Source: Lithospermum erythrorhizon
Lineage: Eukaryota > Streptophyta > Magnoliopsida > Boraginales > Boraginaceae
Length of the DNA: 64,000 nucleotides
NCBI GenBank assembly: GCA_019722365.1
Contig: JADFUC010000513.1
Location: 1-64,000 of the forward strand
Direction: 5' to 3'
Shown: in pieces, positions 22,401 to 33,640 of the stretch
Layout: every line of letters begins with the position of its first letter
How positions within the stretch are numbered: position 1 is the first letter of the stretch
Position numbers and translations under genes: made by a program
Notes under the pieces: generated by a model
What the model was told of the DNA's origin: nothing
What the model saw: only the letters and a program-made list of their open reading frames with translations
Database searches by the model: none

Positions 22401-23860
22401 CAGAGTTGATGCTTTATGAGTGTTACGGTAGTTGTATTGCTGGGTTGATGGTTGTTAAGGGTTGTGGAATGTTGGGTTTTTCTAAGCGTGGGAGTCGACC
22501 ACTTCGCTTTCTTTGTTATTTTATAGGCGTGGGGATGCACTTACGTGGAGTGCATTCGGGTAAGAGTCTTTGCGGAGGAGTGCGTGAGGCGCTTGACGGG
22601 GAGGCTGCGAGGAGGTGCGAGGAGAGGTGAGTAGAGGTGCAGTCGCGGGGAAATGTGGGCTTGACGTTGTGGGTAGTGATGAGCTGAGTGTCGGACCCAC
22701 GGAGTTACGGGGTAAAATGATGTTGGTGGCGTCGAGGGGGCGAAGTAGTGCATCATTTGGACGGGAAGTGGGTCATGAGTAAAGTTATTTGACCGCTTTA
22801 CGAGCGGGACCCGCCGAGATTTCTTAGGAGGCTGATTATCCGGGCATTAGGGGATTCATTGAGACCCAGGAAGTATATTTGAGCCTATGGGAATTCTTGA
22901 GGTTGGGGGGCCGTATTCGCGGCTTCTGATTACACGGTGGGCTCGAGATTGGTGGGAGAAATGTACCGTCTTTGATTGCGGTTGGGCGGACAGGTGTTGT
23001 AGGATCGATTCGTGGAGATTATTTGAGGCTTTTTTGTCTTAAGGTCGTATATCGGCTCACAGAGAGAGAAATTGATCGGCTTCAGCGAAGGCGGGGAATT
23101 TATAACCGACTCACGAGAAAAGATTCGGTGATGCAAAATCCCCACTTGGGAGGTAGATCTGCGGGGAAGGATCGAGATTCGAGGGGCGGAATGAGGTGGG
23201 AGATCGCGGGTTGTCGGCTCAGAGCTATACAACTTTTCATGAGCTAGTGAATGATGCATACAGTAGAGATGGATTTGGGTGAGTGTCGATTGGTAGAGAG
23301 GGAGAAAGGAAGATATGATGCTTCCCGAGATGGGTGGCGGTCGAGTTACGCGGAGTTCGGGGCGTCGTCAGCAGTAGCGGCCGTTCTGACCCAGTCGGGT
23401 TCGTTATTTTTGTTACTAATTCGATTATTATTTCTTGTTTTACATGCCGAGATGCTTGCGTCGGTCCGGGATCTCGGAGAGGTTATCGGGGAGGCGGAGT
23501 GACTATGGGTGTTTTCGTTGTGAGTAAGCCGGGTCACGGAGGCTGCGGAATGCCGAGGCAGGGTTGTGAGTGCGCTGCTCGATGTCGCGAGGAAGGAGCC
23601 GCATTGCGGTGATTGTCCCAGAGGCAGTGTTAGTGGTGCTAGCATTTCCTCAGGCAGCCGAGGCGGGAGGTCTTTATCAAGGAAGTCGTAGGTCGATCTA
23701 GCGGTAGGAAGTTTTGGCGTGGAGTTAGGGTAATCCCGGGGGTAGTAAGGTTCTTTGGGAGTGGGCGAGGATGGTCTGGAGGAGCCCAATGCAGTAGGCG
23801 AGATATTTGGAGTTACCCGGCGAAGCTCGAGGATTCCCAGGGGTAGTCGCGGTACTCTAC
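22401..23860 (+). pseudogene. Gypsy gag region, heavily decayed
   Basis: This lies between the primer binding site and the protease, where gag belongs. It is unusually GC-rich for the window, and codes for Arg/Gly-rich stretches in several frames (for example near 22560-22640). Near 23520-23545 there is a VSKPGHGGCG reading that may be the remains of a CCHC zinc knuckle (CxxCGxxGHxxxxC), but the cysteine pattern is not intact. No continuous gag frame survives. Several overlapping frames on both strands in this GC-rich zone are artefacts of base composition. Confidence 0.45.
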
Positions 23861-24010
23861 ATTTATGTGGGTTGGAAGCAAAGTCTTGTTTGATTACGGA
23901 GCTACTTTCTCATTCTTTCATATCTACGGAAATTTTCAGTATTCTAAAACTTCGTGAAATTCTTGCTAGACAGCTTCTAATTCTAACTCAGGGTGGAAAG
24001 TGTTAAGATT
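23861..24010 (+). pseudogene. Gypsy aspartic protease fragment
   Basis: In one frame, 23880-23912 reads KVLFDYGATFSF, corresponding to the LFDSGATHSF active-site motif of plant gypsy retropepsins. The aspartate is kept (codon at 23892) but the next residue is Tyr instead of Ser/Thr, which would disrupt the active site. A neighbouring frame reads SFISTEIFS, the expected continuation, so at least one indel lies between them. It sits at the expected distance before RT. Confidence 0.65.
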
Positions 24011-24419
24011 GATAGAGGTATAGAAATTGCCTATAAGTATTGAAAATCAATGTTTAAAATGATTTATTGCCTTTTGAGATGAATGATTTTGATCTTATGC
24101 AGGGAATGGTTAGTTAGGGAGACATAAATGCATTGATAGATTGTCATCTTAAGAAGATTAAGGAAATATAGTCTACAGTAAATCTAAGTCTTAACTACTG
24201 GGTGATGAAAATTCTTTTTCCTCTTGTCTGCATTTTAAGCATGGTGCGTAAGATCTTTGAGAAGTGGATGTGTTGGTTATGCTTTCGTATTTGTGGAAAC
24301 ACAGTAAGGGAGAAGGTCGATCGAGGGAGGTGCGTGTTGTGAGAGAATATATGTTGATGTGTTTCTGAGGAGTTGCGGACTTCCTCGATGCGAGGTGGAG
24401 TTTTCCATAGAATTAATTC

Positions 24420-25160
24420 ACAATGCTTACTCCACGATTTCAGCTGGCACCTTATAGAATGGCTCTGCGGAGATTGAAGGAGTTAAACGCAATTGCGGGG
24501 TATTTGGATAAAGGATTCATTAGAGCGAGTAGTTCACCTTGGGGTGCTCGGTGTTATTTGTCGAAGAAGGATGGATCTCTACGAGGTTGTATATCGATTA
24601 TATGCGAGTTGAACAAAGTAACAGTAAGAATCGATATCCGTTGCCTAGGATTTATGATGCATTTGATCGATTGAAGGATGCGGGTATTTAAGATTCGAAT
24701 TCGGCCTACCGTCAGGTTGAGGATTAAGGAGGATGATGTATCGAAGTCGGCATTTAGAACAAGATATGGGCATACCGGTTTCTAGTGATGCCGTTTGGGT
24801 TGGCAGATGCCTAGCATTTATGGACCTTATGAATCGGGTGTTCCGCTCTTGCTTGGATAAATTTGTGGTGAATTGTTAAATTTGTGACATTTTGATATAA
24901 TGCAGTAGTGAGGAAACATGAAGAACAACTTGAGAATTGTGCTAGAGACTTTGAGGAAAAATAGATTGTATGCGAAATTTGCAAGTGTGGTCTGGTTAGG
25001 AAAAGTGCAATTTACGGGTCATGTGATTTCGAGGAGGAGAGGGTATAAGTGATCCTCGAAAGTCGGTGTGATAAATTGGGAGCGACCACGAGAGTTCTTT
25101 GAAATAGGAAGTTTTGCAGGTCAGCGGGATATTATCGGAGATTTATCCGGGGCGTTTCAA
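24420..25160 (+). pseudogene. Gypsy reverse transcriptase, inactive
   Basis: The frame at 24423-24674 reads [13 protein letters not shown], then [15 protein letters not shown] and [10 protein letters not shown], clear matches to the PPYRMAPxELxELKxQLxxLLDKGFIRPSxSPWGAPVLFVKKKDGS block. Further on, MPFGLADA (24788-24811) and LDKFVV (about 24856-24873) appear, but the catalytic FIDDIL that should follow is lost; a stop follows VVNC. The thumb region KHEEQLENC (about 24917) and YRRFIRGVS (about 25130) are present in other frames. The enzyme would have copied the element's RNA. At least four frame changes and the missing DD pair make it non-functional. Confidence 0.85.
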
Positions 25161-25720
25161 TTATTGCAACGCCCGGCCGGGTTGCGAGAAAGGAGTTCTA
25201 TTTGTTTGGAGTGAGGATTGTGAGCGGTGTAATAAATTGAAAAGAAATTGACTACGCGCCCATTATTGACTTTCTTAAAATCGGGGGCAGGATGGCTATA
25301 TCGTGTATAGTGATAAATCGCATCGGGGATTTAGGATGTGTGCTAATGCGACATGGTAAGGTAGTGGCTTATGCGTCGCGGCAATTTGAGAAATTATGAG
25401 AAGAATTACTGGCCTTACGATTTGGAACTAGGCTGCAATTGTGTTCGCGCAAGATTTGGAGGCATTATCTACGTATGGTGTGAGCACCCAAATTTTTGCG
25501 ATCCGCAAAGTTTGAAATACCTCCCGACGTAGACAGATCTGAATTTGAGGTAGAGGAGATGGATGGAGTTTATTAGCGATTATGATGTTTTCCTTGAGTA
25601 TCATCCTGGAAAGGCGAATGTGGTAGCTGATGCATTAAGTCGTAAGAGGATGGTTAAGGAGCCATTGAATGAAATGAAGTAACTTGGTGTTAATTTTGGA
25701 GTAGTAGTTGATGGCGGTTT
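25160..25720 (+). pseudogene. Gypsy RNase H fragment
   Basis: GCVLMRHGKVVAYASRQ (25334-25384) matches the RNase H core of Ty3/gypsy elements (LGCVLMQHGKVIAYASRQ). [16 protein letters not shown] (25604-25651) matches the end of the domain. The region between, expected to carry LELAAVVFALKIWRHYLYG, is traceable as the WRHYLRMV-like reading near 25460-25480. The frame shifts repeatedly. It follows RT and precedes integrase as in all Ty3/gypsy elements. Confidence 0.8.
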
Positions 25721-25849
25721 GTTAAGCATGACGGTTCTTGATCGGATACTCGGTGGCAATGAGAAGATGAGAAGTGCGAAAGATAATTGAAGTAGAAAAG
25801 CGAGCGAATCGGATTTTGGTGAAGAGGATGGAGCCACTACGATGGGGAT

Positions 25850-26710
25850 AGATTATTAGGTACTTTACTCGCGAGAGCTAAAAAGAAAGGAGATTTTGGG
25901 CCAGGCTCATAATGCCCGTATAATATGCGTCACGGTGAGTGCAGATGTATAGAGACTTAAGAGTAGTGTATTGGTGGCCCCTACTTGTGAAGAGGAAATT
26001 GGTGAGTTTGTATCAGAAATGTCTTTGTCAGCAGGTTGAAGATAGAACAGGCATCAACTGAGACGATTCTGACCCGCTTCCTATTAGAGTGGGCTTGGGA
26101 GGATATTATGATGGATTTTATTTTGGGACTCCTAAGGGCATTGAGAAAGAATGATGGTATTTGGGTGATAGTGGAATGGGCTAGCCAAAATCAATTCATT
26201 TCTTGCAATTCATCATTTCAGTCTGAGAAGCGTTTAAGCGAGTTGTATGTTGATCATATTGTGCGATTCGTGGAGTGCGGTATCCGTTATGTCGAATCGA
26301 GATCTTTAGATTCGCCCTAAATTTTGGAAAGGATTTTAGGAAGCGATAGGGGCAGTCAATTTGAGTCATCATTTAAATCCCGCGATCGAGATGGAAGCGT
26401 CGGGAGAAACAATTCAAACATTGGAGGATATATTTGTAGGCAGTGTGTTGAACTTTTAAAGAAAATTAGGATGATAAATTGCCTAAAATGAAGTTTGCAT
26501 ATAATAATAACTTCGGCGATGTTAGGATGGCACATTTGAGGCATTATGCAGCGGGGAAATGTAGGACTCCAGTTTGTTGGAATAAAGTAGGAGATAGAAA
26601 AGTGTACGGTTCGGAGTTGGTGGAAAGGTGTATTAAGATTCGGGAAGAGAGGGAAGTTGAGTCCACGATATATCGGTCCGTATGAGATTTTGGATAGATT
26701 TGGTCCATTG
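25850..26710 (+). pseudogene. Gypsy integrase fragment
   Basis: The zinc-binding HHCC part is expected at 25900-26030, where only LVSLYQKCLCQQVE (for CxxCQQVK) can be read. The frame at 26036-26320 gives WAWEDIMMDFI and DGIWVIVEWAS, the start of the DDE core (MDF carries the first Asp). It continues SEKRLSELYVDHIVRF. MKFAYNNNFGD (26488-26520) and CRTPVCWNKVGDRKVYG (26551-26601) are the typical end of the core and the GPY-like module start. The enzyme would insert cDNA into the genome. Frameshifts between all of these blocks make it dead. Confidence 0.85.
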
Positions 26711-27000
26711 ACCCTGCTCGTTTAGCGTTGCCTCGAGAGGTGGAGAGAATTCATAATGTCTTCCGTATTGCCATGTTTGAGCAAGTATATCCGGGGTGAA
26801 TCCCATATCTTGGAAGTCACGACCCGATGGAGCTTGGAGAGGACCTTCGTGAAGAGAAGCCGGTGAAAATTCTTGATCGAAAGAAAGGTGTTGCGAAATA
26901 AGAAAGTTGTGGCTTTAGTGATGAAGGTGTTGTGGTGAAATCGTGAGTGGAGGAAGGCTACGTGGGAGCGATAGGAGGATGTCAATCAATATCTATCTTT
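26711..27000 (+). pseudogene. Integrase C-terminus with chromodomain
   Basis: HNVFRIAMFEQV (about 26750-26787) matches the conserved VHNVFHVSMLRKY of chromovirus integrases. It is followed by EKPVKILDRKKGV (about 26857-26895) and then an ATWER-like reading near 26958-26975, which together mark the terminal chromodomain (ILDRKxxxLRNKxxxxVKVLWxxHxxEEATWE). Such domains bias integration toward marked heterochromatin. The order places the element in the chromovirus branch. Stops and frameshifts are present. Confidence 0.7.
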
Positions 27001-27148
27001 TGAGGAAATAAATTAGGTTCTAACTTAAAATTTGTGCTATAATATGTGTTATTATATAGCAATTACTGAGGATAAGTAAGTGAAATGGGAATGGGGCCAG
27101 TAGGTGATGAGTAAATTTCGAAATTTAAATTTTTATTAGGTGAGTAGG

Positions 27149-28228
27149 TGGGGAAATAACGTTACGCCTAAGCGTTAGAGTTGTATTATAGCATTATATC
27201 GGTTGATGGTAGGACCGGAGATAGTATACATAAATTAGAATAAAATTGATATCACAGAAATTTAGTATTATATGAGTAGTAGTTTTTGTCACGAGAAATT
27301 TTAATTAAGAGTGGGTTTTATTCCAATAATTTAAGCGAAAGTGGAAATATAATGCGACACCAAGCGAATTTATTAAAGCCGTTACAATATCTTACTCACC
27401 GGCATTTTCTGCTTTATTCTTATCATCATATAAATCCTTATCATCAAAAACTCATTCTCTTAGCTACTAAGGAAAGTAGAATGACCCACTCACTTTTCCA
27501 CTTGATTTTTTATCATTTCTTGGTAAAATCTTGTGGAATCAGAAACACGTAATCTCGTTTCCCATCTCGTTCATCAAAGGTATGATTTTATCTTGAATCT
27601 CCATTTAAGGCTTGAGTTGACTTTTTATATATTTGATTTTTTGTGTTGACTTTTAGATCTTGACTTTATAATGGTATAGAAATATTATCTAAGTTGATTT
27701 TATGGGATTAGAGGTGACTTTGAGTGATTATTGGGGTTAGAAAGTGTTGTTTGTTGAGGGTTGACTTTTGTTGACTTTTTCTTAAATTAACTTTAAATTG
27801 TAATATGAGGTTAGAGGACTTTAATATAGTTATTTTGGGAATAGAAGTAGTGGTTTTGATGTGGATTGGTAGAGATTAGGTTGAGAAAGTTTGGGGAAAG
27901 TTGGGATAGTAGTTAGTGTTTGAATTGGAGGTTGTATTTAATGGTTTAATTAGTTGGCGATTGATTGTTGGATTGATTATAATGTAAATTAAGTTGGAAT
28001 TTTAGAAATTAATACTAATTTTGGGGATAGGATGATTACTAAAGATTAATTTGAATTGTGAGAGATGTGGTATAATCTTTCGGGGTTTTAATAGATGTTA
28101 AAAGAGGTTATTCTAGGAATGTGTTGTAATGTATAATTTCTTTGAATGGGAGTGAGCCGGACTGGCTGCGTGGACTACACAGAGTTATCATTCTTGCTTT
28201 TGGCTTTCAGTGAGTACAAATCTGCGAT
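27149..28228 (+). repeat. Gypsy right (3') LTR, first part
   Basis: After a purine-rich stretch (GGTGAGTAGG) the LTR starts TGGGGAAATAACG. It aligns with LTR1 from 18249 to about 19310, almost perfectly over 27788-27970. At 28228 (GAGTACAAATCTGCGAT) it stops, where LTR1 reads on into GGGAACCGCCCCGTATATA; it resumes at 34843. Confidence 0.85.
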
Positions 28229-29342
28229 AAAACTTCACTTCATATTGATAAATTACATGGATATATGAGTATAAATACAAATGCATAAGATCTTAAAGTA
28301 CTTCTTGCATTATTAAATAAATACATAATTACAATGTATGAATAGAGTACTTCTGATGCGTGAACAAATTAAAGCCAAAAATCCCACTCGGCTTCAAATT
28401 CCTGGCGTAAATTTGACTTCATGACTCGCTGATACTTGATATCGATAAGTATGATATCTACAGTTAGTCCTTTGAGAAGAGGTTGAATAAAGGCAGGTTA
28501 TCTTTAGTAAAAAGGTTGAGCAAACCAAAACCCCGAAAACCTTGGAGAGGAATTTTCGATTGAAGAGGGCTACTTAGGGTTTTTGATGAAAATTATTTTC
28601 TAATTGTTATGTCATGAAAAATCCTAAAGTTTGCTTATATAGGGCTAGGTTAAAACAAGCCCGATAAAAGCAACCCGTTAAGTATTAAAGCTTGACTAGG
28701 TGCTCATTAGTTCGTTAAGACAACTAATGAGTTCTTTAATGAGTTAGTATTTAATTAGATTATTTTTTTAAACCCGCCTTACGATGAAATCGAGGCAACA
28801 GCGCCACAGAAGTCGGCAAAAGGCGCTCACAACCCTTTAGAGGCTATTCGGAGTATTCTATATTTAATTAGCTTAATGGAAATAGTAATGAGTCAGTATC
28901 AATAATCCTTTCAGAGTTATTGATAAATACTAAAATTACCGAACCAATTAAATAACTATTTGAGTGATTACATTTATTCAATCGATATTCTACATAAAAT
29001 GTAGAACCGCAGAAATTGAGAAATACATTTACCGATTATAGAGTTCTCTTTAATTTCATACATGAAATATAACTGTGATCATTGTATGTGTGTGTGACGC
29101 CAGGCTTAGATAATAGTAAGTTGTATAATAATAATAATTATTGGAATTCTTATTATTATAACATTAATATGGTAAGATCTATGATAAACTGTAACCCTTA
29201 GAATTATCATGAGAGCCTTTAGTAATATCTGATTACTAGGTTGAACACTAAGTTGATAATCACATTTAACTTATTTGGTAAATGAATTGATACGCGGTGT
29301 CATGTGGGCATAATAAATGGAATCAATTCATTGATTTCAACA
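28229..29342 (-). repeat. 3' LTR of copia D
   Basis: Minus-strand start at 29342 behind a tract reading CCCAAGTGCTGG. It shares with the copia B LTR the (AAT)n segment (29125-29160), the TCATACATGAAATATAA segment and the TGTGTGTGTGACG segment (reverse of CGTCACACACACA). The length is about 1.1 kb. Confidence 0.8.
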
Positions 29343-31000
29343 ACCAGCACTTGGGCGATTCTTTACAATTCCTTTATCACAGATCTGATGCATTAGGCTA
29401 ACCATAAAGTGTCATGAAGCCCCTGACTTTCTTTACTTTTCAGTATGAGCTGAATAAGCATTTATGGCGTCAGCAAGCAGTAAATTGCCAGTATTAGCAG
29501 GAAGGCGCGAGATCTTCACTTGTATATCGAGGGCGGACAAATCCCTCTAATATATCGACATCTATCGGCTACGCTCATTTATGTGACCTTGACATATGCC
29601 GTTATAATCCCGGCTTAGAACATTTAGTCACTAGTCGAAATCTGAGCTTGTATATATGAGATAGTCATATATCGTAGGTCTAAGAATTGTGAACCTAAAA
29701 TTCTAAACAGTATCGTAGGACTGAGATATACGTATCTTCTATGAATTACATTTTGAGTCGTACAGCTCTGTCCTTGGGAATAGGCGCGGTATTGTCTGGT
29801 CGCAGGCTAACGTGATGATCTTGATCTGTCAGCTTACCATGTTAGTCTTATGATGTTGTCGCCTAGCTATCATCGGCCGAGCACTTTTAGTTGCTCCACA
29901 TGTTTGCTTAGGCTTGAAGAGGTATAATTAACAATTCATGTACCTGCAAGAAAAAACATAGAGCCCAACTTTAAATTCTTTCTTTAACAAATCGGATGCA
30001 GCTGCATGTATATTATATAAATTTAAACATATAGACAAATAAATATATTAAAATATAAGAAGCAATAATATTCAAATATTTGTTCACATAACACAATAGA
30101 TACATCACGGCTCGGCAACCCTACTTGCTTGGCTGCGGCGTATCTAAGACTATGTTCGATAAATGCTGTCATGTTTTGCCTAATTTCTTTGGTTTAGTAA
30201 AGGGAATTCGGCTTGATTAACCTCTGTTCTTTACATACTTTGACATACTTTCTGCTCCAGCGTATCTGTCGGGTGATACTTTACAGTCGTGCTTGGACTT
30301 GTGATATGCTCGGGATCATAAGCGACCGAGACAGCTGCGATCTCAGTGCATGGTAGAATCGGCCTTGATAATACATTTGGAGACTCTCCTCGAATCTTGC
30401 TCAGCGGGTGAGACAAAATCGTACCCCGGTAAGAACGATAGTACGTGCGTAGGTTTGAAAGCTGGCGTCGGTGTACTGTCATTCTTAACTCTTACGTATC
30501 GCGTATACAAAGAAAGCATCTTTTGTTATTTCTCAAATATTTCAAGATGCAGCGAGCAACGATCTAAGTAAGGCTTTCGCTGGATTAGTTTGGTATCTCT
30601 TAGTTGCATTAGTGCATAAAGACACATTAAGTGCAGTGCGCGGCGTAGCGTACGTGATGGATCCTATGGCCCAGAGCGTAAAGGTATATCTTCGTTACTG
30701 ATTGCGTCTCCATTTAGTAATTAGGACCCAGCTCTGCTTTCTGTTGAGTTGAACTGCAGTATATTGTCTTGTAAGTATCTGACAAAGTCAATCCCGGCCT
30801 TTATTGTAAGTATCATGAGAAGTCAATCTGACTCACGGCTCGATACCGGTGGATCTTTATTCAGTATATATATTGTCTTGCTTTAAGTCCTAACTTGGTA
30901 GAAGTAGTAACATTATTTTCCTTGGATATCACAGCAAAATAGCATTTATCATATTTGACGCGAAGTTTATCTTTGTTAATATCTGCTTGTGAAACGCTGT
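29343..31000 (-). pseudogene. Copia D reverse transcriptase / RNase H, decayed
   Basis: On the minus strand, 30290-30345 gives SVAYDPEHITSP, a degraded form of the CTRPDVAYALSITSRYQ motif near the end of the copia RT. RNase H should lie between there and 29343 and RT proper up to about 31000, but no motif is clean enough to place their edges. Identity rests mainly on position between integrase and the 3' LTR. Confidence 0.5.
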
Positions 31001-31261
31001 CCGCAAATCTTGAGAAAACCCGGCTTAGGAATCTTCCCCGAACCCATTTGATTCGTGGGGAGTTTTATCTGTGACTTAGTTGGGGTGTCTGTTTAAGGTA
31101 AGTGCCGCACTTAGAAGTGCGTATCCCCGGAAAGTGGCTGGTAAGTCGGATAGAGGCTGCATCATAAGATGAACCGTATCGAGAAGGTTCGATTTCTCCT
31201 TCGGACACGCCATTATCTTTGTGGCGTTCTGGCTGGAGTGAGTTGTGAAGCGATACGCGCT

Positions 31262-31537
31262 CTACAGATGAGTATTAAACTGGTGACTCAAATATTCTCG
31301 AAACCCCACATCGGGCCGGAGAATCTTTGTCTTTGTTGATTGGTTTTTGTACTTCGTTTTAGATTCCTTGAATTTCTCGAAGGACTCGTGTTTGTGTCTC
31401 GTGGATACAGCGGAAGTATCTCTTGGCCAGGTAAATTGATTAAATGTAATGAAGTAGTTATAACCTCTCTTTGCGGATGTGTTCGTTGTTGCGTACATCG
31501 GTGTAGATCCCCGATAAATCGCTTTACCACTTTTCAT
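31262..31537 (-). pseudogene. Copia D integrase core fragment
   Basis: The frame reads AKRGYNYFITFNQF, then HKHESFEKFKESKTKYKNQ and LRPDVGFREYLSHQFNTHL. This matches the copia integrase core (ARGGYQYFITFIDDFSRYGYVYLMKHKSE.FEKFKEFKxEVENQ...LRSDRGGEYLSxEF). The first catalytic pair (DD of IDDFS) and the second Asp (SDRGGEY) are altered, so it would not catalyse integration. It directly follows the gag-pre-integrase piece. Confidence 0.85.
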
Positions 31538-31563
31538 TCCAAGCGATTAGAAGGCATTTTTGG

Positions 31564-31770
31564 TCATTTGCCCAAGGCAAACCATGGCTTATCGTATGAT
31601 TCCTGTAATTGAAACATGAGTATTCCACCGGAGTGGAGTTTCTTGATTCGGTTCTCGTTAATGTGACCTAGTCTGCAATGCCATAGGTATGTTTGATTTA
31701 AGTCGTTAGGCTTATTCCGTTTTAAGTTTATGTTATATGACTCATTAATCATGTCTAAAACGTAGACCAT
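31564..31770 (-). pseudogene. Copia D gag-pre-integrase domain
   Basis: The frame contains YLWHCRLGHINENRIKKL, the hallmark of the GAG-pre-integrase domain with its HxxxxH-type zinc-binding start (WHCRLGHIN). It is followed by a short tail that should contain CESCLLGKMTKAPF but has lost the cysteines. The domain links protease and integrase in copia polyproteins. Confidence 0.88.
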
Positions 31771-33640
31771 TTTGAAGGGCGGTACCCGAATACTATCCCG
31801 TTTCTGGTGATCGTAAATTCATAGGGATCTATTATTGAAAATGAAAACCATCATTATTCAAAAGCGAAATAGAAATAATATTCCTGGAAATTGCGGTACA
31901 CCAATAAGCGGAGATAAGTTCAAAACAAGGCCGTGGGCAAATTTAAACTAATGGATCCCTCACTGCGAGGGCATGACCTTGGCAATTTCAGCTATGAGGA
32001 GATCCGTTTCCTCTTCAGTCTTACTTGACTTGATTTCATAAATATTACGATAAATATGAGAACACAGCAAATTATGCATACAGTAAATTAGAGTTGTACA
32101 AACTTGATAAGCATCATGCAATAAATTTGGGCGGTCGTAGAGACGTTAACTTTATCGTACACAGACTTCCATAGCAGGTGACTTCCGGTGACTGGAGTTT
32201 CACTTGATAATGGCTTTTAAATCCTTCACTTCTCATTTTTCTGCTAGAACCATGACGCATTAAACTTATTACTATTGTTGAATTTCTTAACATGTTGGAC
32301 CCACTAAAAGCAGGAAGGAGTAGAAGTTTTAGTCTTACCCGAGGTTAATACCGTCATTCGTGATTATCTTATACTTTGATTCGTTTAGAGATAACTCAAA
32401 AAAAAAGCTTGTTATATTGAGAGTTCATGACAAGCGGAAGAGACTTAGGGATGAGATCACTGACGATTCTTTGGAGGCAGTGCAGGAACATTGAGTCGAT
32501 GTTGAGCAATCATTTAATGATATGAGGGCTTGCGGCACATCCGTTCCCGACTTCTTTGTCACGAGAAACACGACGGTATCACCTCGTTTGCTACTTTTGG
32601 AATAATTCCTCGGTGCGGTATATGTCATATGCCACGCTTTTCATATTGAATTTGGAGCAGTTACATATTGGCAATGAGACATTGAACGTAGCGTGTCGAG
32701 ACTTGTGCTTTTTGTAGGATCCACTTTTCCCGATGAGAACACTATCATTAGGTTTAACAGGAACCTTATTATTCAGCCAGCGTGTCGATCTACTGCTTGC
32801 TTTGAAATGATTCACAATTTGAACCGCTCGTCAAATTCGAGTTATTCGAACTGCCTTTCAAGTATTTGTGCGGCGAGTTCTTAGGAAGTAAAAATAAAGT
32901 GGTAGCCATATTAATTCTACAAGAATAAGTAAATAAAATACTTGACCTCGATAACTATCGTACTAAAAATACTTACAAATAAATTGTAAAGTAAATACTA
33001 ATACTTAGAATCTACTTTGAAATATATTAGTATCGAGGGCCTATTATACTTAAATTCAAATGGAAACCTTTGCATACATTTGAATCCGATTTATAATATT
33101 AGGTTGTCAACAGTATATAAAACTACATAACTCTTGTCATTGTATCTCTTCTGAGATGCTACCCAATATTGTATCTCCGAAGCAGTTAAGCGTACCCAAT
33201 TAAACCAAAGTGTTACTTGGATTGATCATCTGAAAGCCAGCGTTAGTGGAATCGGCAACATGATCCATTTTCATATCAAATGCAACATGCCCGTACCGGC
33301 TATGTACCCCGATTAGTCTGGTGATTATGACTTTAAAATTGGAGCGATCACTTTCTTTAGAAATTTTGGTGGTTGATTATTATTACTTTGTTTTCATTTA
33401 CTGCATGCATACTTAGCACATAATCGAGCAATACATGCGACATGAAAAAAAAAACAAAATAATGCACATTGAGATATACAATAGCTAGAATCTATTAAGT
33501 ATTTATCAAATACTAACATAAGTCCCCAATTAGCATATCTTGTCTTGCAGATCCAGCAAGATCCACTGAAGTAGAAATGATCTTGTCTCTTCCAACATTA
33601 CAATATTTATATACTAACCCATCTTAGGCTTGCGAGCACC
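31771..33640 (-). pseudogene. Copia D gag and protease region, no intact frame
   Basis: By position this should hold gag, a CCHC knuckle and the aspartic protease on the minus strand. Frames at 32425-32628 and 32591-32815 are open for 60-75 codons and are Lys/Ser-rich, as gag tails often are, but I see no CCHC or D(T/S)G motif. The rest is AT-rich and closed. Confidence 0.4.

Noticed and set aside
22232..23789. Several 80-147 codon frames on both strands in the gypsy gag zone
   Set aside because: Overlapping, non-conserved and due to high GC; no gag motif is in frame.
30350..30571. Plus-strand frame opposite copia D pol
   Set aside because: Shadow of minus-strand pol sequence, no motif.
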